Origin: Gigaspora rosea
Lineage: Eukaryota; Glomeromycota; Glomeromycetes; Diversisporales; Gigasporaceae
Direction of reading: 5' to 3'
NCBI GenBank assembly: GCA_003550325.1
Contig: QKWP01000437.1
Coordinates: forward strand, 88,791-152,790
DNA length: 64,000 nucleotides
Part shown: one piece after another, positions 1 to 11,961 of the stretch
Numbering within the stretch: the first letter of the stretch is position 1
How the letters are laid out: every line of letters begins with the position of its first letter
Made by a program: the position numbers and the translations under genes
The notes under the pieces: model-generated
What the model was told of the DNA's origin: nothing
What the model saw: the letters and a program-made list of their open reading frames with translations, nothing else
Databases searched by the model: none

Positions 1-1110
1 ATGGTTCCACAAGCTCCAACGCCAATTCGTCGAAGATACTGGAAAAGAGGTACATTGGAAAAGTAATTATCCATATATACATTGAATGGGAATTGCTGAT
101 GTGGAAGTTGCTCGACGAGATGCAGTACTAATCAACCAATTCGACCAAGACCATTTACTTTTTCCACGTCACTCGGAGAAATACGAGAAGTTGGTAGGAA
201 TGTGTATGTGTACCCAGATTCGCAAAGCGAAAAAATCTTGAAACCCTCCAGAGTGGGCTTGTTCTTCATTCTAACCGTGTGGATGCTTCTTCCAAAAAAC
301 CTAATTATCATTTCATCCACTGCAACGTTCGTACTTGGTACGTAATACCTTTTAGAGGCATCACGGATGTGCGAAAGCAACGGCTCCACCTTTTCAAAAT
401 AATTTTCAATTGTTGAGTCGGGGGAACATGCAGGAACCTTTTTACTTGTTTAAAGCGTTTTAATGGTATTTGCTTTGAAATGCTATGAATGGGGAGCCTC
501 GGGTCTTCATTCCAATACTGATTTATGGAAGGCATTTTGAACAGCCCTTGGTAGATAACAAGAGCGAGCCAAGTAACAACCTCCTTGCGGTTTACATCCA
601 CCCATTGCCTACCGGTAACACCGGCATTTTTTGTTGCTGCATACTGATTAGTATTGGCTACAATTGTGTCAATCATATTGTCCGTAAAAAAAAGAAAAAA
701 AAAATCGACCGGTTTAGAAACACCGACATCAAAGTGTGGTGGCAACCGGATCTTCGCTTGACGAAATGGACTCTGAACAAGTGTTCAAAGTCTGGTGGTG
801 GTGGTAATTCTCGCTGCACAGCACCTGCTAGTTTACGTTTCCTTTTTCGAACACTTCTAGTGTTTATTTCCATGGCATTTTCTCGTCATCCTCATCGTCG
901 TACTCATCAGACTCCACATTGTCCAAGTCATGCTGGCGAAACGACAAAACTGGTATGTATTCTTCGTCATCAGCACATGTCTCGTTATTCTCAAAGTGAA
1001 AAGACGACGAACGCAAAGACGACAAACGCAAAGACGACGAACTCGAAGACGACGAACTAGAAGCTAGCGGATTTGTAGGCATATTATTTTTGTAGAAGGT
1101 AAATTTTTTT
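1..1110 (-). pseudogene. piggyBac-type transposase, frameshifted and cut by window edge
   Basis: Three minus-strand frames read in turn match a piggyBac transposable-element-derived protein. First comes an acidic, serine-rich N-terminus (about 1080 down to 864) with a DDEEY and YDDEDDE stretch. Next is a basic segment with RKRKRK and a PPPPDFEHLFRV segment (873-735). Then the piggyBac core: TGRQWVDVNRKEVVTWLALVIYQGL and related residues around 640-480, VDEMIIRFFGRS and MKNKPTLEGFKIF (about 320-220), and DNYFSNVPLFQYLRR (about 80-20), which runs off the window. At least three frame changes are needed, near 868, near 735-745 and between 390 and 310, so this copy is not translatable. A run of A and T at 686-703 shows as poly-Phe. 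The family carries out cut-and-paste transposition at TTAA. No terminal repeat was found at the 5' side. Family identification is firm; boundaries are approximate. Confidence -1.
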
Positions 1111-1499
1111 TTTGTTTTTTTTTTTTTTTTGATTATCAAGTTACTCAAAGTTCTGATCAACATTGCGTCTAACAAATTGAACGCACGATGACATAAAAAT
1201 TATAGGTGATTGATGATGTAATAAACTCCCATTTTGGCTTAGTAATGGGTGGGGTAAGCCATAATAAAATCGGGTGCAATTACAAAAAACCAAATAAAAA
1301 AAATTTAGCAGGCAAATTTGCCCGCGGACGGTTTAAGGGATATATACCAATCCAAAACCGCTAACCAAAAAAATTTTTACTATGATGCTTAAATATAATT
1401 TCACATAGATTATTCGGGGTCCTGGTAAACTGAAATACTAGTTGAATTTTCTGATTTGTCAATAGCGTGACTGACGGACATTGTGCTTTAATATAATAA
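1111..1499. other. intergenic, AT-rich, no gene seen
   Basis: No coding signal. It contains A/T homopolymers (1107-1130) and a GC-richer patch around 1310-1340, but no inverted repeat that would mark the piggyBac end. Confidence -1.
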
Positions 1500-1519
1500 C
1501 TAGTGCAAAAGGCCCGGGC
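1500..1519 (-). other. candidate 3' terminus of the Helitron
   Basis: Read on the minus strand, the GC-rich palindrome GCCCGGGC (1512-1519) is followed by CTTTTGCA and then CTAG, with T as the next base. Helitron 3' ends carry a short GC-rich hairpin about 10 bases before CTRR and insert between A and T. Position (downstream of the helicase C-terminus on the same strand) and sequence both fit. The palindrome has no loop, so the hairpin is atypical. The matching 5' TC end was not found. Confidence -1.
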
Positions 1520-1682
1520 GTTGTCACGAGCTAGAGGTTTTAATTGTTCTTTTTTTTAGTTTTTAAATATTTTTTATATTAGAATTTTAATAGTTTTTTA
1601 GTATATAAAATTCTTATAGTTTCTAGTTTATATATTTTATATTTTATACAATTTTAGTTTGTAAAATTATTAAAACAAAGTT

Positions 1683-2007
1683 ATATATATATAAAACCCC
1701 TCACAAAGCTCAATATAATGAAAGCTAACCTAACCCTAACCTTTAGATCTAAAGACTATTATAAGGGCTCATGATTATTAGTTGAAAGTAATATATATCA
1801 AAACCCTCACCCAAAGCTCAACATAATGAAAATTGACCCTAACCCTAACCAATAGGTCTCAAGATTATTATTAGGCCTCATGATTGTTAGTTTAAAGTTA
1901 TATATATCAATACCCCCTTCCAAAGCTCAACATAATGAAACTAACCCCAACCCTAACCTATTGGCCTTATGATTATTTAGGCCTCATGATTATTAGATTA
2001 AAGGTTT
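1683..2007. repeat. three 108-bp tandem units with telomere-like CCCTAA motifs
   Basis: The anchor CAAAGCTCAAYATAATGAAA recurs at 1704, 1812 and 1921, giving a period of 108-109 bp. Each unit carries TAACCCTAACC-type sequence, then a GGCCTCATGATTATTAG-like tail. The array lies between the helicase end and the candidate Helitron 3' end, so it may be part of that element. Confidence -1.
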
Positions 2008-2386
2008 ATATTATTTTTATTAATTATAAAGATAAATTAAATTAAATAATAATACTTTTAAACCTATTTACAACTATTTACAAATTAATTAAATAATATA
2101 ATAATACTTTTAAAACTATTACAAATTAAATTAAAAATAATAATATTTTTAGAAACTATATACAATTAAATTAATTATATAATACAGTACTTTTAAAAAT
2201 TATACAAATTAAATAAATAATAAAAATACTTTTAAACTATATACAAATTAAATTAATTAAATAAAAATACTTTTAAACTATTTACAAATATACAAAATAT
2301 ACAAATCCTAAAATATATACAAAATATATGAAAATAAATGTAAATTATATACAAATATATAATCTATAAAATAAGTACAAAATTAT
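2008..2386. repeat. degenerate 40-53 bp AT-rich tandem repeat
   Basis: The core AATACTTTTAAACTAT, followed by ACAAATTAAATTAAT, recurs six times (near 2050, 2103, 2143, 2186, 2227 and 2268) with drift. No coding content. Confidence -1.
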
Positions 2387-5300
2387 TTATGAAAAAATTT
2401 CTTTATATACAACATTTCTTGTATATACATCCTCTTTTCCCTCTATATGCCCATCCTTAACCAAGACTTTAATTTTATCTTTTGATTGGACTCTTGACAA
2501 AGCTACATATAATTGCCTATAAGCAAAAACAGGTTTGGGCAAATATAATCCCATATTAGGAATTGTTTGACCTTGAACTTTGTTAATTGTCATTGCAAAA
2601 GATAATCTAATTGGAAATTGGCACCTTACTAATTGGAATAGAAGGTCAGAATCTGATAGTGACAATCTTAATCAAGGTATAAAAATTCTCTTTCCTTTGT
2701 TGACCTCTGTTAAGATTTCAGCATCAAAAAAAATTTATAACAATTTTTAATTATTAGTCTTGCACCATTACATAATCCCTCAGTTGGATCAAGATTACAT
2801 AAAAGAATAACTGGTACATATTTTTTTTAGAATTAAATAATAAGGTGGCATTCCACTTGGTGTTAAAGTATTTAAGAATTCAACATGATAAAGACTTTGA
2901 TCTCCTTAATCTTTATCCTCAACAGAATCAGCAAATAAATATTCAAATTCCTCGAGTTAGGAATTTTTTGAAGTAATAGTTGATTAATATCTTCAACATC
3001 TGCATTTCTTGTAGTAAAAATTGCCCTATCTTTAATATAGTCTGGATTTTTATAATTTGTATTAATATCAGCAAAGGTCTCTGATATTAAATCTTCTATA
3101 TCTTCGCTATCCAAGACTATATCATCAGGCAATCTTATATAATCTTCACCAATATCTGAATGCATTTCTATTTTTCCTTTAACAATATCTAATAAAAAGT
3201 CAACAAAGTTTTTTTGTCAACATTATTTTGTTGTTGAACTCGCATGTTAATAGTTAAGCGCATGCATCAATAATTTGGGTACATGTACCTTGAACTACTA
3301 CAGGTAAAAATTGTCTAAAGTCACTACCAAGAATCATAGTTTTTCCTCCGAAAGGTAAATCACTGGTCATTAAATCTTTAAAAGTTCTGTCAACCGCTTC
3401 AAATGCAAATCTGCTTATCATTGGTGCTCCATCCCATAGAATGGCTTTAGCATTTTGAATTAATTTAGCTAATTCAGATTGCTTTTCAATATTTAAAGTA
3501 GAATTTTGATCTACTTTTAATAGAATTTTAAATCTTGAATGAGCAGTTCTTCCACTACTCAATAATAAAGCAGCAATTCCTAATGAGGCTACAGCAATTG
3601 CAATTCCATTTCCATTTTCTATTAATCTTATATAGGCCAAGATCAAATTATATAAAAATGTTTTTCCAGTTCCTCCAGGTCCATCAACAAAAATTAAAGT
3701 TTGTTCAAGATTATCTTTAATTGCTTTTTTAATTTTATCAAATATTTTTTTTGATCAAGATTTAAAGTACTTTAATGTTATAAAGATATATAAAGTTCAG
3801 CTTGATCATAATTTTGTTATTCAGCAATTAATATATTTTGTTGTTGAACTTGTTCTAATAATTCATAATTAATAGGTAAAAGTTCAGAAAAATCTGAAAA
3901 AGCAATTCCATTTTGAATTAAATAATTTTCAATAAACACAAATGCTTTAGCTATAGCTAAATCTCTTGTATCTTTTTAAAAAATAAAATCTTCAATTAGA
4001 TCATCAAGATATTTTTCCCAAAGTTCTTTTACATTTACAGGTTGACAGTAAACTAATAAAAAGGCAAATAAATGTCTTAGTTGTGATAGCATTTTGTACC
4101 CTTTTCACTCTGCAAGGCAATCATCACATTCACCATCATCATCAATTAAACCAAGTTGAAATGCTGCAGATTTATAAGAACTATACTACGCACTATTTAT
4201 AGTTCTTAAATCTTTAAATGATTTTACACCACATCTTACATTTAATAATACTCTCAAGTAAAATCTCTCAGTATCTTTTGGATTAGTAAAATACATTGAG
4301 AAATTACATTTTCACTACCTCTTTTTCTTTTTTGCTACTTTTTGTTTTTCCAAACAAAGTGCTTTGGAATATCAATATATCTCAAAGTTTTAATTAAGTC
4401 ATGATCAGGATTATTTAAGTTCAAAATATCTTGTTAACTTTGTATGTTTTCCTGCTTTAGCAGCTTTTATAACTGATTGTGTTTGTTCAGATGGATCAAA
4501 AGGAACCTGTTGTTGACCTTTTAAATGTACTGAAAGTCTTACAACAGTATATGATCTATCCTGTAAACCAAAATCAAATAGTCTCCATATACCTTCAGAT
4601 GCAGAGACATATCTTGCATTAATGTACTTTTCAATTTTATCTTTTGGATTTTTTAAAGATATTAAAACTCTATTCTGTCCCTTATATACATATTTGTAAA
4701 GATATTTAATAGATTTAATACTTGAACATATCTCTACATTAAGGTGACAGTTATATTTTTGACTTAAATATGGATTATAAGGAACAATTTATCTATTGTC
4801 AATATCAATAGATACCCCATGCTTTTTAATAGTTCTTGAATTTTGTCTTCTTCTGTATATAGAGTATCCAGATTTACTTGTAGAAGTTTCAGTAGTAAAT
4901 TCTCTTGGATAATATTTACTACATTTCCATCAACCATACATGGTAATGATGGGTTAATATCTTTTCTACAGGGTCCATGAACCATGTTTCTGCTAACTAT
5001 TTCAAATAATTTTGATTGAGTATTTTTATCAGGTATTTTAGCAGATACAATTTGATCAAAATCTTCAGGAGTTTGAGGTTATCTTCAGGTGCCAATATAA
5101 GTAATATATAGGCCCTCAAAAGTAGAAACCAGACAATTTAACAATTTTTTAAAAATTAACCTGTTTGATTGATCAGCTGCAAAATTTAAAGACAAAACTT
5201 TTTTACTTAATAATGAAAGTCTGATCACTTAATAAATTTTTGTGATACAACGGCTAAAAGCTTTTGACGCTATAATCTAAAAATAGTTTTACTGAGATTT

Positions 5301-8171
5301 TGAACAATTTACAGGTCTATAGATCTGATAATCCTGTTTAAACAGGTTTGTTAATCATGAATATACTATTTTTAGATTGTTTTTATTTTGTGTAACAAAA
5401 TAGTTTTTGCCGATTTTCTCAAAACCCGTGATTTGCCAAATTGTTTGGTTTCTACTTTTGAGGGCCCATATATGCATGTGGCAACCCTCTTTTTTTGAAA
5501 TTCAATTACATAACATATGCAATAACTTTTCCTAAAATAGATTTTTTAATTAAATCTTTAAGTATTGCATTTAATTTTAATCTAAAAACCCTTGATATTA
5601 AATCAGGTATATCAGCAGGGTTTTGATTTTTTAAAAGTTCTTCTGTAATTTCAGGCCATTTTGGATTACATGTTACTGTTATAAACAGATCAGATTTTCC
5701 AAATTCTCTAACAATTGCCATTGAATCTTGGTACAATTGTTGATAATATCTTGTAGATCCTGTAAAACTTGATAACAAAATTATTTTTTTGCCAATATTA
5801 TTAAAGTTGACTTTTTCTGCATCTTCATTAGATATCATATTTTCTAAACCATTATATTGTTCTACTCTTAAAATTTTTTGATACTTTTATTGCCAACTTA
5901 TATTATTTGACTCATATTTTACAAACTGGTCTACTATATATTGCTGAAATAATCTGCCTGAAAGATGTATAATGCTATCATCTTTGTTTGAATTTCTTAT
6001 CATAAACCTATATGCTGCAAACTCTCTAATAGAGATTGTTAACCTCTTTTTCTCTTTTTGTTGAATCTTTGAAGATGTTTTGTCACCATCACCATTATCA
6101 CCATCATTATTATTATCATCATTATTGTCATAATCATTATTATTATCATTATCAGATTCAACAATTTCTTTTCTTTTTCCTTTATCAACTTTTCTCTTCT
6201 TTTTTTGATATTCTTCAGTATCATCATTATTATCCTGATCAGAATTATGTTCAGATTCAACTTCCTTTCCTTTTCCTTTTGGATTAACTTTTCGTTTTCT
6301 TTTAGATTCTTTATCACTTTTTTCACTTGAATTAATACTCATAAAACTTGCACTGGATCTAAGAGTTGAATCTTCAAAAGTTTAAGATAAACCTGTATGA
6401 CTTTCAGAATATCTTTGTAAGATAGTACTTAATTCAACAGATGGTCCTGCTTCAGGTTCATATACTTGGAGTTCATACTTTTCATATTCATTGAAATATC
6501 TTCTTGTTGGACTTCTTCTACTTGGTGAACTTCTTCTATTTGTTAAACTTCTTCTTGTTGAATTTCTTGTTATTGGACTTCTTGCTGAACATTTTGTTGA
6601 ATATATTGATAAATAGCTTGTTGCATTAATTCATCAACCTTTTCTTTCCAAACCTCTTCAAATAGTTCTATAGTAGTACTTGATAGCTTCTTAGTAGTAC
6701 TTGATGTTTCACTTGTACTTGCTAAGTTTACCAAATCTGCAAGAGGTTGGTTAGCAACTTGTCCAGCAGTTTGTCTATAATTATTATCATTATCATCATC
6801 ACTATCATCATCATCTTTATTATTATGATAACCATCATCATATTCATCTTCTTTATTATCTATATAATATTTTCTAGTTCAACAATTTCATCTTCTTTAA
6901 TATTTTTTCTTAATATGCCTTTATGCCAACCATATTCTCTATTTGGAAATAGCAAAGAATATTGTAAAGGATCATATGCACTATTTAATTCAGATATTCT
7001 TTGAAATTTATTATTTTGTTTTTTAATAAGAATATCTCTTTGTTGTATTGTTGGTCATCACAATTCATTGCTGCTATTTCTGAAGCTGTTGGTGCATTAT
7101 ATTGTCTCATATCCCTGCCATGAGTATTATGTATTGTTATACACAATACTTGCTTATCTTTGTTTTTTATTTCATAATCCCTTAAATTTTTATAAAATTT
7201 TATAAAGGGATTTAAAGAATTTAATTCCTCTTGAATTTCTTTCAACAGATAGAAATTTAATTCTTTGTGCATTATTTTATGTCTTCTGTTGAGTTGATTT
7301 TCAAAGTTATCAGAATCATAAAAATATATTTGGGAGAATTTTGGTTGTTCTCTTTCAAAGAACTAATGGTATGATATAATGTTCCATTAATTCTATATGT
7401 ATAAACCCCTTCTGTATCATTTACAAGATCCTTATCTAATCTTGTACCAATTGTTATAAAAGCAAATATTTGATTATATGCTCTTATTTGGTTAATATAT
7501 GGTACATTAGATTTTTCAGGGTCTTTTTCTGTAAGCAATTTTTTTATTTTTGGTAGTGGTGGTGGAAGTGGTGCTAATTCAATTTGTCTACCCATGCAGC
7601 ATAGTGCTGGTTTTTCTTGCCTCCATTTTAAAGCCTCACAGTTTTCACAAATAATGTTCATTCTTCTCAACATATGCCTTCCCTTTATTACATCCTCCTC
7701 CACCACCACCTCCTCCATCCTCTCACCCTCTTCTTTCTCCTTTTCATTTATTTCTTCATATTCATCTAAATTACAATGTTCTATTCTATTAAATTGTTCA
7801 TATTGTTCTTGCTTTTTCTTTTTATAATTTCTCTTTCTTCTTTTTCTATCTTTTCTTTTTACTTTTTCTTTTTTTTCAGCACTCATAGATGCTCTATACT
7901 TTTGTTGTCTTAATTTATCAGCTTCTTTTTTTCTTGTTCTTGTAGATACAGGTAAATTTGCTGCAGTTTGAGATCTTGTTCTTGAAGCAAGGCCCTTGAG
8001 AAGGTAATTGAGAACTTTCTTGATCTTGAAAAAATCATTCTTAGCTTTTCTCATTCTGCTTTGTCTTTTTCTTCTATCATCAGAAGTTTCATTAGGAGGT
8101 ATAGGATTAGCATCTATGATATACTGAGGTATAGAGCATTTTTCTTTTTTTTCCTTTATTTTTTCTGACAT
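2387..8171 (-). pseudogene. Helitron Rep/PIF1-like helicase, heavily decayed
   Basis: A rolling-circle transposon protein (HUH nuclease plus SF1 helicase) can be followed along the minus strand through many frameshifts and stops. In order: a basic N-terminus starting at 8171 (an ATG opens a 299-codon frame); a zinc-finger-like CENCEALKWRQ...CCMG block (about 7640-7580); FAFITIGTRLDKDLVNDTEGVYTYRING (about 7470-7380); GRDMRQYNAPTASEIAA (about 7120-7070); AYDPLQYSLLFPN..YGWHKGI (about 6980-6905); asparagine/aspartate-rich low complexity (6165-6080); GRLFQQYIVDQF (about 5965-5920); SSFTGSTRYYQQLYQDSMAIV and DLFITVTCNPKWPEI (about 5785-5640); and the HUH site at about 5490-5465, split by an insertion. 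Further on come VHGPC..NPSLPCM (about 4985-4930), a helicase Walker A GPGGTGKT (about 3685-3660), a Walker B-like LWDGAPM (about 3440-3420), GGKTMILGSDFRQFLPVV (about 3360-3300), and the C-terminal SFAMTINKVQGQT and LYVALSRV (2600-2490). The usual glutamate of Walker B (WDEAP) is Gly here. The copy is non-functional. Confidence -1.
5111..5467. mobile_element. 357-bp inverted-repeat element inserted in the Helitron HUH motif
   Basis: The ends GGCCCTCAAAAGTAGAAACC and its complement form inverted repeats of about 28 bp with one mismatch. ATATAT flanks both sides, a likely target duplication. No ORF. The insertion separates the minus-strand GLPHA residues from the downstream Rep sequence, so it post-dates the Helitron. 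Confidence -1.
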
Positions 8172-8874
8172 TTTCTATTTCAATAAAAAAAAATTAAAAA
8201 AATTATATTATTAATTATATAATTTTAAATAATATAAAGTTTTTATTAAATAAATAAAACAAATTGTTAAAATTTTTACTTAATTACAAATTTTATCTGT
8301 TTTACTTGTTTTTAAATTTTTATATTTATAAATTATTATTTTATTTTTATAATAGTTAAATTGAAATTTTATTAAACTTACTGTTTATTGAGTTTAATTT
8401 GTCAATTATGTTGAACTAAAATCTGTTAAAAATAATTTGTTAGCTATTAAATAAAAGTGTTTATTTTTTTTTAATAAAAAAAAGAAAAAAAGTTAAAAAT
8501 TCGCTAACAAAAGACAAAAATCCGTATAAGACAAAATTGCTGTTACACAAATTTGATGCAATTTTGGAGGTTACACAAATTTATGTTACAACATATTTAT
8601 TATATTACACATAATATTTATATTCTATTTTTATTTTTTTAATTTATTTTTTATTAATAATTTAAATTTTTTAGAAAAAGTGTAATATTATGAAACATTA
8701 CACAGGTCCCGAGGCCAAATAGCAGGAAGATCAGATCATAAACCCATTTTTCTGAGAATGCAAATTCCCAAATGTCATGTGATTGTGGTATTGTGTCAGA
8801 ATTTAAAAACTCCGAAAAGCGGAGTTTGAATTTTACTTAGCATCTTGAAAATGCAAAGGCTGAGGTTTTTAAAA
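8172..8874. other. AT-rich, no gene seen
   Basis: Upstream side of the Helitron reading frame. It contains poly-A/T tracts, a TTACACAAATTT direct repeat (about 8550 and 8572) and a GC-richer patch (8703-8750). The Helitron 5' end probably lies here or just beyond but was not recognised. Confidence -1.
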
Positions 8875-8922
8875 ATTGACACTAAGTCGGAGTTTAAAAT
8901 TAATTGACGACTTAGTGTCAAT
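8875..8922. repeat. perfect 15-bp stem hairpin
   Basis: ATTGACACTAAGTCG (8875-8889) is the exact reverse complement of 8908-8922, with an 18-base loop. It could be a MITE remnant or a terminator-like fold; no adjacent gene claims it. Confidence -1.
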
Positions 8923-9119
8923 GGAGGTTTAAAAAATTTCAAGGGTCAGAGCCCAAGTTAGAATTTTTCAAGGGTGGGTGGGCAGGGAGGTGGTGAGTAA
9001 GAATTTTATAGAATTTTAAAGAAAAAAAAATCTTAAAGAATTTAAAAGAAAGAAAAAAAATTCTTCTAGAAAGAATTCGGAAAGAATCTTAAAGAATTCT
9101 TAAAGACAATACATTAAAA

Positions 9120-9263
9120 CGCGAATGTCCATCACTATTTTTACTTATATTGCGCATTTTTTAATATTAATTTTAAACAGAGGTCCCTGCTTCGCATGGA
9201 CCTTTGTCTAAATTAATATTAAAAAAAGCGTAACATAAGTAAAAATAGTGACGGAGAATCGCG
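9120..9263. mobile_element. 144-bp foldback MITE
   Basis: Arms of about 65 bp (CGCGAATGTCCATCACTA... against ...TAGTGACGGAGAATCGCG) pair with minor mismatches around an 11-base loop near 9187-9197. No ORF. Confidence -1.
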
Positions 9264-10203
9264 CCTTAGAAGGGGTAGATAGATAATAACTCATGTAAAT
9301 TCCAATTAATTAATATGAAGTTCAGATATAGTAATTAAACATATCTATAAAAGGACATATATGAAAATCGGGACAACTATAGATAGTAACAAAAAGATCT
9401 ATATATGGTAATAATGTAGAGTAAGTATGGAGAAACAAAATAAAAAAGGGACGAAGGATAAAATTAGTAATAAGGTGGGACAATAGGGCGATCAGAAGCA
9501 TCATCAATTAATTATTATATAAAGGAAAATGATGATTATAATGCATGGGTAGAATAAGGAAATGAGGTAATATTAGGGTGCAGAAATATTATTATAGTAA
9601 CAGCGGCTTGGAATAGCACAATGACCAATGAAAGGCCTAGAACACTGATAGTTAAATAGATTGGCTTCGAGGCTGTAAGAGCAGTGCAAGGGCCAGATCC
9701 AAAAGAAGTTTACAATAATTCAAAAGTGATTTGTTAAATTGCTATTTAACTGTAAAGTTTACCCTACTCGTAGAAGTTGGCCTAGTATTGTTATAAGTTT
9801 GGTAAATTGAATTGTAGTTTTACATGAAGTAAAAGTATAAGATATTATTAGAAACTGTGGGTGAAGCGTTTTAATGGATAACTCTGGTTTGGTTAGCTTT
9901 AAAATATATATTAAAGATCATGTACAAAGCACAGATTACAAACTAGTATAGAATAAAAATTACATTTTGATGATTATATTGAATATTATTCGAATATCAT
10001 AAATTATTCGAATAGGAATTATTATTCAAATATAATGAATTATTCGAATAAGAATAAAAAATTTATTCGAATATTCACCGAATACGAATATTATTCGAAT
10101 AGCGAATACGAATCTGAAGCTCTAATAATGAAAATACGTCAGTTAGTATAGTTTATAACATGAAACAGAATTTTTGTAAAGAGTCAACTTGAAATTTATA
10201 TAT
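9264..10203. repeat. no gene; cluster of ATTCGAAT palindromes at 9987-10100
   Basis: No credible coding sequence. At 9987-10100, five ATTCGAATA palindromes and related ATTCAAAT/CGAATACG variants occur within about 115 bp. The stretch 9530-9880 loosely resembles 60810-61060, which follows the second 1.78-kb TIR element. Confidence -1.
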
Positions 10204-10854
10204 TATAGTGCTTTGCAAAAAAGTGTGACCCTGTGATTTTCACAGTGATGAAGGTGGAAAATCTCTGTGATTCTTAATAAAAAATTCAAATTTAAAATTT
10301 ATTTAAATTGATATATTAAATTATGCTTATTATGCTTTCAATTATAGTTTCGATCAACAATCATATATAAAAAATATGTTATTCCAAAGCTTATATATTT
10401 TGATATTTGCTTTTTTTTTTCGACAAACATATTTTCTTTCTCTTTACATAAGTATTCCTTAACACTTTGTTATAATGGCTGACATTCAAGAAACAAAGCT
10501 AAAATATCGCAGAGGAACATGTTTTAGTTGTTGAAAATGGTTGTATTGTGGAATTGACTTGACTTACAAAACATATATAATGCAACTTATCTGTTATCTG
10601 ATGCGCAACATAAATAATACGCCACTTCAAGTACAGTATCAAAGTACATATTTAAAGCATTGTAATATTTTATATTGATACGTAATTTTGACTTTACGAA
10701 TTGATTAGTAGTCAATTTATAGAAACTGCTTTTAACGCATCTTTATATTGGAAATCAGTAAAATTCTCTTGGAATAGAAAAATCACCTGATTTCCCGTGA
10801 TTTTACATGACTTCATGATCTGCAGAGGTCACACATTTTTGCAAAGCGCAATAA
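10204..10854. mobile_element. Tc1/mariner-like relic, 651 bp
   Basis: Left end AGTGCTTTGCAAAAAAGTGTG (about 10207-10227) is inverted at the right end (about 10831-10850, CACACATTTTTGCAAAGCGC). The terminal AGTGCTTTGCAAA resembles classical Tc1-type ends. Inside, an ATG at 10475 opens a short frame beginning MADIQE that soon stops, possibly the remains of a transposase start. Non-autonomous. Confidence -1.
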
Positions 10855-11099
10855 TGTTAAAAAAGTTTTTGTTATAAAGGAGTTTAAGGATCGATTATTC
10901 TAAAATTATTAAGAAAAATAAAGATATTCGCTCTAGACATCTAAAAACATACAAGTCACTCTTTACTATTAAATTATATATAAAAAGTGACAAATAATCC
11001 CAGTCACTATCTTGATCACTATCCTGATCATTAATTCCAAAAAAAATCTTCAATAATTAATTTTTCTATGGTACCGCATATAGTTTTGTCAAACATAGT

Positions 11100-11961
11100 T
11101 TATCGCACACCCCAATGTGAAATGCACTTATAGAGGTAAATCCCCCGGTTATAAACGGCCCTTTCGGGCCCTCTTATGGCCGGTGATCTACCTGGTTATT
11201 TACCAATAGTGTAACTATTAAGGTGGGAGAGCGAATACGTTTTACCAATTTAACTCTAATAGTTACTAGGAGATAAGTTTCTGATTTACTCGAGTAAAGG
11301 TCTCTTCAGCACTACACTAGCTTACTTCCTTTATTTTTCTTTAAGTAAAATCGAAGGAAACTACTCTACTTGTATTCTATTGTATTGTATTGGGTTCTAT
11401 TGTGTTGATATCTTTATTGAAGTCAAATTAATTCGTTTATATACATTTGAATTTAATATACAACACGTTGATGTGTTGTTTGGCACGTTAACGTGTTGTT
11501 TAACACGCTACGTGACGGTACAACTAAGCCTAGCACGTTGACGTGCTATTGAGAATGTTTATAATCCGCACCCCTTAACACGCATACGTGCTAACACGTT
11601 AACGTGTTATGAAGATTTTACAAAAAGGGTGATTATATGGCTATCATCAAGTTTACACGAATTTTGACTAACATTTAATGAATTATACAAAAATAGAAAT
11701 GAAGTTATCTATACTAAATAAAGAGAAGATCTATCTACAAATGGGGGGGGTAAACTAATCGGAAAATTCAAATCTCTAATGTCACAATTTCGAATTGTGA
11801 CAATAGTGGGAAATAAAGGTGTTATTCTTAATATTTTATGATGATATATGAAAGCGGTTTACTGGCTTATAATTAGTACTTTAATCTATGAAAAGGACAA
11901 TAATTGACTAGTTGAATTTATAATTAAAAAGTCGACTAGTCGATGTGCCAGATTGATTATT
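11100..11961. repeat. dispersed repeat shared with 41190-41450, with CACGTTAACGTG cluster
   Basis: CTCTTATGGCCGGTGATCTAC (near 11171) recurs as CTTATGGCCGGTGATCTACC near 41238. AATTGACTAGTTGAATTTATA (near 11902) recurs near 41360, in the same order and orientation. The family may be an LTR or hAT piece. Between them, 11462-11610 holds six imperfect AACACGTTAACGTGTT palindromes. A further 21-bp palindrome with an TTTCGAA centre sits at 11781-11801. No coding content. Confidence -1.

Noticed and set aside
6036-7004. Plus-strand His/Tyr- and Ile-rich frames
   Set aside because: They are complements of the Asp/Asn-rich low-complexity part of the Helitron protein on the minus strand.
9322-9507. 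Hydrophobic 61-codon frame
   Set aside because: Chance frame in AT-rich DNA, with no start context or domain.
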